DNA from: Paraclostridium ghonii
Lineage (GTDB): Bacteria > Bacillota > Clostridia > Peptostreptococcales > Peptostreptococcaceae
Assembly (NCBI RefSeq): GCF_023653455.1
Contig: NZ_JAKEDR010000096.1
Coordinates: forward strand, 1-12,676
Direction: 5' to 3'
Length of the DNA stretch: 12,676 nucleotides
A model generated the notes under the pieces. That model was given only the letters and a program-made list of their open reading frames with translations. It was not told where the DNA came from and did no database searches. Positions within the stretch are counted from its first letter, which is position 1. The number at the start of each line of letters is the position of its first letter. Both the position numbers and the translations under genes were made by a program. Positions 7,356 through 12,676 of this stretch are shown piece after piece.

Positions 7356-8780
7356 GATTTGTTTTTTAGCTGCCCTCGTTTCGTCTAATCTGCCTACAGG
7401 TGTGTTGTGAGGAGAACTTATTAATACCTCTGGATTATTTTTTATTTCTTCTGATATTTTTATCATTGCATCTATAAAGCTATCCAAAGTTTCTCGACTT
7501 TCTGTTTCCGTTGGTTCTATCATTATTGCACTATCTACTATAAGTGGAAAATATACTGTTGGAGGATGATATCCATAGTCTAAAAGTCTTTTGGCAACAT
7601 CCATAGTTGTTACTTGTCCAAGGTTTTTTCCGCTTAATACAAACTCATGCTTACATAAAGTGTTAAAAGGTAATGTATAGTAATTTTTAAGTCTATCTTT
7701 TAAGTAATTTGCATTTAGTACCGCTATTTGGCTTGCTAATTTTAATCCATCTGAACCCATAGTTAAAATATATGAATATGCTTTTAATATAACTCCAAAA
7801 TTCCCGTAAAAATTCTTTATTTTACCTATAGAATGTTCCTTATTATAATTCAATGAATATATATTCTCATTCTTTTCAATTATTGGAACTGGCAAAAATG
7901 GTATTAATTCTTTTTTAACTCCAACTGGACCGCTTCCTGGTCCTCCACCTCCATGTGGAGTTGAAAAAGTTTTATGGAGATTTAAATGAACAACATCAAA
8001 TCCCATATCAGAAGGTCTACTAATTCCCATAATGGCATTCATATTTGCGCCATCATAATACAATAATCCCCCTGATCCATGCACTAAATCTGCAATTTCA
8101 GTTATATTTTGTTCAAATATACCTAAAGTACTTGGATTTGTAAGCATTAAAGCACACACAGTATCATCTAATACCTCTTTTAAAGCTTCAATATCTACAC
8201 ATCCATTTTCATTAGATTTTACTTGTACTATCTTACATCCACAAAGATTTGCACTTGCTGGATTTGTTCCATGTGCTGAATCTGGAACTATAATTTTATT
8301 TCTTTTAAAGTCTCCTCTATTTTCATGATATGCTTTTATAAGCATGATACCTGTTAATTCTCCATGAGACCCTGCTGATGGCTGTAATGTTATTGCATCC
8401 ATTCCTGTTATTTCTTTTAGCATATTTGAAACGTCATACATTATGTGCAATGATCCTTGAACTGTCTTTTCATTTTGATAGGGATGTATATTTGTAAATT
8501 CTTCTATTGAAACTATATCTTCATTTATTTTTGGATTATATTTCATAGTACAAGATCCAAGTGGATAAAAACCTGTATCAACTCCAAAGTTTTTATTTGA
8601 CAAAAGTGTAAAATGTCTAACAACATCTACTTCACTAACCATAGGCAGTTTTGGATTTGTAGTTCTTTTTAATTTATCAGAAATTAATTTTTTATCTTCC
8701 TCTACATCTAAAGGAGGAAGTGAATATGCTAATCTTCCTTCTTTTGAGATTTCTATTAATAATTTATTATAATCTTTCAT
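7344..8780 (-). CDS. gcvPB: Glycine dehydrogenase (decarboxylating) subunit 2
   Basis: This 478-residue protein is the beta half of the two-subunit P-protein. With GcvPA it decarboxylates glycine using pyridoxal phosphate and hands the aminomethyl group to the lipoyl arm of the H protein. The PLP lysine is in [20 protein letters not shown] (K270). Other conserved stretches are [13 protein letters not shown] (71-83), QPSAGSHGE (133-141), [11 protein letters not shown] (167-177) and YDGANMNAI (242-250). Length is normal for the split form. The ATG directly abuts the gcvPA stop with no gap, and only a G-rich weak ribosome site (GGGGG) lies in the end of gcvPA, so translation is likely coupled. 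The last codons lie inside the terminator stem. It is the final gene of the riboswitch-controlled operon. Confidence 0.97.
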   Translation of the reverse strand: MKDYNKLLIEISKEGRLAYSLPPLDVEEDKKLISDKLKRTTNPKLPMVSEVDVVRHFTLLSNKNFGVDTGFYPLGSCTMKYNPKINEDIVSIEEFTNIHPYQNEKTVQGSLHIMYDVSNMLKEITGMDAITLQPSAGSHGELTGIMLIKAYHENRGDFKRNKIIVPDSAHGTNPASANLCGCKIVQVKSNENGCVDIEALKEVLDDTVCALMLTNPSTLGIFEQNITEIADLVHGSGGLLYYDGANMNAIMGISRPSDMGFDVVHLNLHKTFSTPHGGGGPGSGPVGVKKELIPFLPVPIIEKNENIYSLNYNKEHSIGKIKNFYGNFGVILKAYSYILTMGSDGLKLASQIAVLNANYLKDRLKNYYTLPFNTLCKHEFVLSGKNLGQVTTMDVAKRLLDYGYHPPTVYFPLIVDSAIMIEPTETESRETLDSFIDAMIKISEEIKNNPEVLISSPHNTPVGRLDETRAAKKQILKW

Positions 8781-10178
8781 TTATATAGCCCCCATAGTAT
8801 CAATAATTTTTTCTTTACTATCTTTAAAGCTCATACTAGATATTACATTAACTAAATTATCAATTTCGTCCTTACTCCTTTTTTCTGTAACACAATATAG
8901 CGAGCAATCCTTAAGTTCTTTAAATTTATTTTCTAAATTAAATCCTCCAATTATTTTTTCTTTTAATAAATTTTCATTAACTACTTCTACATTATGTTTT
9001 GCTTTAACTGTAAATTCATTAAAAAATTCTCCGGTAAATACACTTTCGTATTCTCCAGTTTTTATTAGCTCTTTATAAGCATAATTTGACTTTTGGATAC
9101 ATTGATTTGCTACTTCTCTTAAACCTTTATATCCCATTGTAGCCATATATATGGTAGCTGAAAGGGCATTTAAAGCTTGATTAGAACAAATGTTAGATGT
9201 AGCTTTTTCCCTTCTTATATGCTGTTCTCTTGCTTGAAGAGTTAAGACATACGCTCTTTCTCCTCTTGAATCAATAGTTTCTCCAACTATCCTTCCTGGA
9301 AGCTTTCTTATGTTTTTAGCTTTTGTACTCATAAACCCTACAAAGGGTCCTCCAAAATTTAAAGAGTTTCCTAATGGTTGAGCCTCTCCTACAGCTATGT
9401 CTGCTCCTACCTCTCCTGGTGATTTTAAAACTCCTAGAGATATTGGGTTTACATTCATAATAAGCATTGCTTTATTTTCATGAGTAATAGATTCTATTTC
9501 TTCCATCTCCTCAATAACCCCAAAAAAGTTCGGGCTTTGTACCAACACACATGCACTTTCTTTATCTATATTTGCTTTTAAACTTTCTAACTCTACTCTA
9601 CCTGTTACTTTATCATAATCAATTTCTATAACTTCAATATCTTTAAACTTCATATATGTTTTTATAACTTCCATGGTTTCTGGATTTATAGATTTAGATA
9701 CCAATATTTTATTTTTGTTCTTCCCGCTATTAAGTGCCATTACACATGCCTCTACACTTGCAGTTGCTCCATCATAAATCGATGCATTAGCTATATCCAT
9801 TCCTGTAAGTTCAGAAATCATTGATTGAAATTCAAATATAGTTTGCAATGTTCCTTGACTTATCTCCCCTTGATATGGTGTATATGCTGTATAAAATTCA
9901 GATCTTGATGTAATATGTTTAATCACAGATGGTATATAGTGATCGTATGCTCCTGCTCCTAAAAAACAAGTCATTTCATCTATACTAGTATTTTCTTTAG
10001 CTATTGATTTAATTTTTTTTAATACTTCCATTTCACTCTTCGAATTTTCTAGATTTAAGCTTCTATTAAGTTTTAATTCATTAGGAATATCACTAAATAA
10101 ATCATCTACTGATTCTACCCCTATTTCACTTAGCATTTTCTCTTTATCTTCATCTGTAATCGGTATATATTTAAACAT
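8781..10178 (-). CDS. gcvPA: Glycine dehydrogenase (decarboxylating) subunit 1
   Basis: The 465-residue product is the alpha half of the two-subunit P-protein; it has the same fold as GcvPB but lacks the PLP lysine and completes the active site. Typical stretches are CFLGAGAYDHYIPSV (71-85), FYTAYTPYQGEISQGTLQ (95-112), FEFQSMISELTGMD (115-128), IYDGATA (134-140) and NFGGPFVGFMSTK further on. It is slightly longer than the usual ~450 residues, mainly at the C-terminus. GGAGG sits about 8 bases before the ATG at 10178. It lies 46 bases after gcvT with no terminator between, and abuts gcvPB. From memory, C. difficile carries a gcvT-gcvPA fusion; here the two are separate, each with its own stop and start. 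Confidence 0.96.
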   Translation of the reverse strand: MFKYIPITDEDKEKMLSEIGVESVDDLFSDIPNELKLNRSLNLENSKSEMEVLKKIKSIAKENTSIDEMTCFLGAGAYDHYIPSVIKHITSRSEFYTAYTPYQGEISQGTLQTIFEFQSMISELTGMDIANASIYDGATASVEACVMALNSGKNKNKILVSKSINPETMEVIKTYMKFKDIEVIEIDYDKVTGRVELESLKANIDKESACVLVQSPNFFGVIEEMEEIESITHENKAMLIMNVNPISLGVLKSPGEVGADIAVGEAQPLGNSLNFGGPFVGFMSTKAKNIRKLPGRIVGETIDSRGERAYVLTLQAREQHIRREKATSNICSNQALNALSATIYMATMGYKGLREVANQCIQKSNYAYKELIKTGEYESVFTGEFFNEFTVKAKHNVEVVNENLLKEKIIGGFNLENKFKELKDCSLYCVTEKRSKDEIDNLVNVISSMSFKDSKEKIIDTMGAI

Positions 10179-10224
10179 AACCCAACCTCCATAATAGTTT
10201 TATATTACTTTTTAATATATATTT

Positions 10225-11337
10225 TTAAGCATGAATTACTGTTGGTTTTTTATAAAATCTTCTATTGATAATTTTTGCTTTTACTTTTTTCTTTCTAATA
10301 GATATATCTATGTCTTTTCCAATTTCTGAGTAGTTGGGATCTATAAGTGCTAGTCCTATACTTTTGTTCAAAGTTGGTGATTTATATCCAGTTGTTACGT
10401 ATCCTATTACATTCCCATCAACACCAACTTCATACCCCTGTCTTGCTATCCCTTTTCCAGTAAGTTCAAATCCAATAAGTTTTCTATTTAAGCCTTCTTG
10501 TTTTTGTTTTTCTAACGAATTCTTTCCTATAAAATTATCTTTATCTAATTTTACAAAAAATGAAAACCCTGCTTCTAATGGAGTTATATCTTCACTTAAT
10601 TCATTTCCATATAAAGGTAATCCAGCTTCAAATCTTAATGTGTCCCTACATCCTAAACCACAAGGCTTAAGATTATATTTTTCTCCTATCTCCAATAACT
10701 TGTTCCATATATTTTCTACATCTTCATTTTTACAATATATTTCAAATCCATCTTCTCCTGTGTATCCTGTTCTAGAAACTAGTGCAGAATTTTGATTAAC
10801 TTTTATATTTTTATTAAAGTAAAATGATTTAATTTCATCTAGATTTTCATTACATATTTCTTGAAGTATTTTCTGAGATAAAGGTCCTTGAATTGCAAGT
10901 TCTGAAATTTCACTAGAGATATTTTTTATTTCTACATTATAATCTTGTTTATTTTCTTTCATCCATTTAAAATCTTTTTCTATATTACTAGCATTTATAA
11001 CTAAATAAAAATTATTTTCATCAAACTTATAAACTAGTAAATCATCAACTACACCTCCATTAGGGTAGCACATAAACGTATATATAGCTTGATTGTCTTC
11101 TAATATTCCTACATCATTAGTAATTAAACTTTGTATATATGCCTTAGCTTCTATTCCTTTAACTTTAATTTCCCCCATGTGAGATACATCAAATAATCCC
11201 GCATAGTGCCTTACAGATTCGTGTTCTTTTGTTAACCCTTCATATTCTAGCGGCATATACCATCCTGCAAAGTCTATCATCTTTGCTCTCAAAGCTTCAT
11301 GTTGTCTTAATAGATACGTTTTTTTTAGATTTTCCAT
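10225..11337 (-). CDS. gcvT: Aminomethyltransferase, T protein of the glycine cleavage system
   Basis: The T protein releases ammonia from the aminomethylated H protein and passes the methylene group to tetrahydrofolate, giving 5,10-methylene-THF. The 370-residue product has the family's usual length and motifs: FAGWYMPLEY (23-32), GLFDVSHMGEIKVKG (47-61), NGGVVDDLLVY (93-103) with the aspartate pair where the catalytic Asp lies, SRTGYTGEDGFEIYC near the middle, and GLGCRDTLRFEAGLPLYGNE. It is the first gene behind the glycine riboswitch, so its expression should rise with glycine. AAGGAGA lies 9 bases before the ATG at 11337. No gcvH or lipoamide dehydrogenase gene is in the window, so the remaining components must be encoded elsewhere. 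Confidence 0.97.
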   Translation of the reverse strand: MENLKKTYLLRQHEALRAKMIDFAGWYMPLEYEGLTKEHESVRHYAGLFDVSHMGEIKVKGIEAKAYIQSLITNDVGILEDNQAIYTFMCYPNGGVVDDLLVYKFDENNFYLVINASNIEKDFKWMKENKQDYNVEIKNISSEISELAIQGPLSQKILQEICNENLDEIKSFYFNKNIKVNQNSALVSRTGYTGEDGFEIYCKNEDVENIWNKLLEIGEKYNLKPCGLGCRDTLRFEAGLPLYGNELSEDITPLEAGFSFFVKLDKDNFIGKNSLEKQKQEGLNRKLIGFELTGKGIARQGYEVGVDGNVIGYVTTGYKSPTLNKSIGLALIDPNYSEIGKDIDISIRKKKVKAKIINRRFYKKPTVIHA

Positions 11338-11372
11338 AGTTAAACTTCTCCTTAATATATTTTTATGGAATT

Positions 11373-11413
11373 AAAAAGAGGATATAGAAATATATAATAT
11401 TCCTATATCCTCT
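11373..11413 (-). terminator. Terminator of the glycine riboswitch expression platform
   Basis: On the minus strand AGAGGATATAG (11413-11403) pairs with CTATATCCTCT (11387-11377), extended inward by a G-U pair and AATAT/ATATT, and is followed by a run of five T. It starts 36 bases before gcvT. Its 5' strand shares bases 11413-11410 with the 3' strand of the aptamer II closing stem (CAGAG, 11414-11410). Aptamer folding and the terminator therefore compete. This fits an 'on' switch in which bound glycine prevents termination. Confidence 0.88.
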
Positions 11414-11593
11414 GTTTCTTGTACCTGAAAGTTTTAATACTTATAGTATCATTTCTTCTTCGGCGCCTTATAAATCAAGGGCTTTCCAGAGATCCATCAG
11501 TTAGCGATTCTTTTGCCTGAAAGTTTCTTTGAAAATCGGAATTTATTCAAATTTCTCCGTCGGCTCTTTATTTAAAAAGTATCTCCCGCTAAC
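11410..11593 (-). promoter_or_regulatory. Tandem glycine riboswitch (two aptamers) controlling gcvT-gcvPA-gcvPB
   Basis: Two glycine aptamers lie head to tail in the leader of gcvT. Aptamer I (11593-11500) is closed by a 7-bp stem GTTAGCG/CGCTAAC (11593-11587 with 11506-11500) and holds the conserved cores GCCGACGGAG (near 11564-11555) and CTTTCAGGCAAAAGAA (11523-11508). Aptamer II (about 11491-11410) is closed by CTCTG/CAGAG (11491-11487 with 11414-11410) and holds GGCGCCGAAGAAG (near 11467-11455) and CTTTCAGGTACAAG (11431-11418). The linker is only about eight bases, as is usual for tandem glycine riboswitches. It ends in an overlapping intrinsic terminator, so glycine binding should switch the glycine cleavage genes on. 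Cores and context together make the call firm; exact stem edges are by eye. Confidence 0.95.
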
Positions 11594-11624
11594 ATCTCCT
11601 GGTATATTTATTTTTTATATCTAA

Positions 11625-11654
11625 ATTGTAGTATCTTATTTTATTAATTGTCAA
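11625..11654 (-). promoter_or_regulatory. Sigma-A-type promoter of the gcv operon
   Basis: On the minus strand a perfect TTGACA (11654-11649) is followed after 18 bases by TACAAT (11630-11625), one base from consensus. The transcript would start near 11618, about 25 bases before aptamer I, leaving a short 5' leader. Position and strength suit constitutive initiation with control passed to the riboswitch. Confidence 0.8.
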
Positions 11655-11789
11655 CAAAATTTATTTAGTTTCTTAAATATAAATATAAATCCCAGAAAAT
11701 ACATAATTTTTAGTAATATATGTAACCATATATCTCTATATTTTAAAATAGCAAATATTTTTATCTTATTAAATAAAATTTTTTTTAAC
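11655..11789. other. AT-rich gap between the DUF2971 gene and the gcv promoter
   Basis: This 135-base stretch is almost all A and T. It contains a 7-bp AT-only hairpin, ATATATG-TAAC-CATATAT, at 11716-11733 with no T-run on either side. I see no convincing terminator for the DUF2971 gene and no open frame. Together with the riboswitch and promoter it makes up the 452-base gene-free interval 11338-11789. Confidence 0.5.
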
Positions 11790-12617
11790 TTAGTATAGTT
11801 TTTTAGGTATTAATCTAAAATCAATGCCTTTAGAGTATTCCATTTTATATACTTCACAGTTTAGCTTTTTAGAAATTTCCACCACTCTATCTATGTTTTT
11901 TTTGCTACAATCCTTACCTAGATAAATAGCTTTTACTTTCATTGGACTTTTTTCTATCCCACACTCTCCACTATTACTTTTTAATATAATTCTCCATTCA
12001 TTCTCATACTGCCAACTTTTATGCTTCATTGTCAAAGTAAAATATAATAAAAATGTTGAATCTGTTTTTATTTCATCATGATTTATTAAATTAGATAAAG
12101 TATTTTTTAAAACTTTAGTTATTTCTATTTTTTTATCTATATAACTTACTTTTAATAAACAATCATAAAAATCGCTATCTCTATCCAATTTGTCTATATC
12201 ATATTCTATACACATACCTCTATGATTATCTCCATAGTGAGTCCATAGAGGTATATTATATATACTAGTACTTAAAGATAATATTTTAATATGATTACTA
12301 AAACTGTTTAAAACTTTGTCTATTTTATTAATTATATCTTCTTTTGATAAACTGTTTGCCGGACTATCTTCTTCTTTTAATAATCTCACTACTTCATCCT
12401 CATCATAATAAGCTGGTAGCAAATCAAATGGATCATTTAGGTTTTTTCTATTTGAAAAGTATAACTTTCCATCTTCTAGATTTTTAAGTCTATTTAAATC
12501 TATTTTTTGATATTTATATAGCTTATTTGGAACATGAATATTTTTTAATTTTTTTGCTTCTTCTACTTTACCTTTAGTGTATAATTCAATAAATTTTTCT
12601 TCCCATTTCATTTTCAT
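11790..12617 (-). CDS. DUF2971 family protein of unknown function
   Basis: The 275-residue product resembles the DUF2971 family. No enzymatic role is established that I can name. Conserved features seen here are LYKYQKID (33-40), LYFSNRKNLNDPFD (52-65), a short LSLS strand (113-116) where many members have a Cys-Phe-Ser-type segment, PLWTHYGDNHRGMCIEYD (123-140) and KHKSWQYENEWRI (198-210). There is no signal peptide or membrane segment, so it is probably cytoplasmic. The N-terminal 25 residues are Lys/Glu-rich and helical, ahead of the recognised domain. The ATG at 12617 has AAGGA 10 bases upstream; a second ATG two codons later is an alternative. No promoter could be assigned in the 59 bases left before the window edge. 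It stands alone, facing the same way as the gcv operon but outside riboswitch control. Confidence 0.82.
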   Translation of the reverse strand: MKMKWEEKFIELYTKGKVEEAKKLKNIHVPNKLYKYQKIDLNRLKNLEDGKLYFSNRKNLNDPFDLLPAYYDEDEVVRLLKEEDSPANSLSKEDIINKIDKVLNSFSNHIKILSLSTSIYNIPLWTHYGDNHRGMCIEYDIDKLDRDSDFYDCLLKVSYIDKKIEITKVLKNTLSNLINHDEIKTDSTFLLYFTLTMKHKSWQYENEWRIILKSNSGECGIEKSPMKVKAIYLGKDCSKKNIDRVVEISKKLNCEVYKMEYSKGIDFRLIPKKLY

Positions 12618-12676
12618 AACTTTGTCTTTCCTTGGTTTAATAGTTATTTTATTATTTCATTCTATATATTAATAAT

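Noticed and set aside
10334..10795. Plus-strand open frame of 153 codons opposite gcvT
   Set aside because: It is low-complexity Ser/Pro/Phe-rich sequence antisense to gcvT, with no initiation signals.
11716..11733. ATATATG-TAAC-CATATAT hairpin as terminator of the DUF2971 gene
   Set aside because: The stem is almost only A-T pairs and has no T-run after it on either strand, so it is too weak to call in DNA this AT-rich.
1..12676. CRISPR array, tRNA or rRNA genes, insertion sequences, prophage
   Set aside because: No regularly spaced repeats, cloverleaf-like GC-rich segments, transposase or integrase motifs were seen; base composition is even throughout.

Overview
The window is very AT-rich, and its gene families point to a low-GC anaerobic Firmicute of the Clostridia, most likely Peptostreptococcaceae-like (a relative of Clostridioides, Paraclostridium or Romboutsia). 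This rests on base composition, strong AGGAGG-type ribosome binding sites, a P-protein split into two subunits under a glycine riboswitch, and a NimA-type flavoprotein. The genus is a guess; no sequence search was possible. All nine genes I accept lie on the minus strand, so the window is read from its right end to its left end.

In order of transcription: (1) 12617-11790, a DUF2971 protein of unknown function. (2) 11654-7344, a complete glycine-cleavage transcription unit: sigma-A-like promoter, tandem two-aptamer glycine riboswitch, Rho-independent terminator as expression platform, then gcvT, gcvPA, gcvPB and a long terminator hairpin. Free glycine should let transcription run on into genes that make aminomethyltransferase and the two halves of glycine decarboxylase. 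The H protein and lipoamide dehydrogenase needed to complete the cycle are not in the window. (3) 7213-5981, a GltS-type sodium/glutamate symporter. (4) 5945-5423, a NimA-like flavin split-barrel protein with its own well-formed promoter. (5) 5270-3498, a cytoplasmic PAS-PAS-GGDEF-HD-GYP protein with both cyclic-di-GMP active sites apparently intact, ended by a hairpin terminator. (6) 3483-1, sbcD and the 5' two thirds of sbcC, overlapping by one base and encoding the Mre11/Rad50-type nuclease complex. sbcC runs off the left edge.

The window looks like ordinary chromosome. I see no transposase, integrase, CRISPR array, tRNA or rRNA, and no clear sign of horizontal transfer. I found no convincing wholly new system. 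The parts most worth a second look are the riboswitch architecture, the Nim-like protein, the dual c-di-GMP enzyme, the uncharacterised DUF2971 gene, and two compact intergenic elements: a terminator overlapping a promoter near 3470, and a long inverted repeat near 7320 that reaches into the end of gcvPB.
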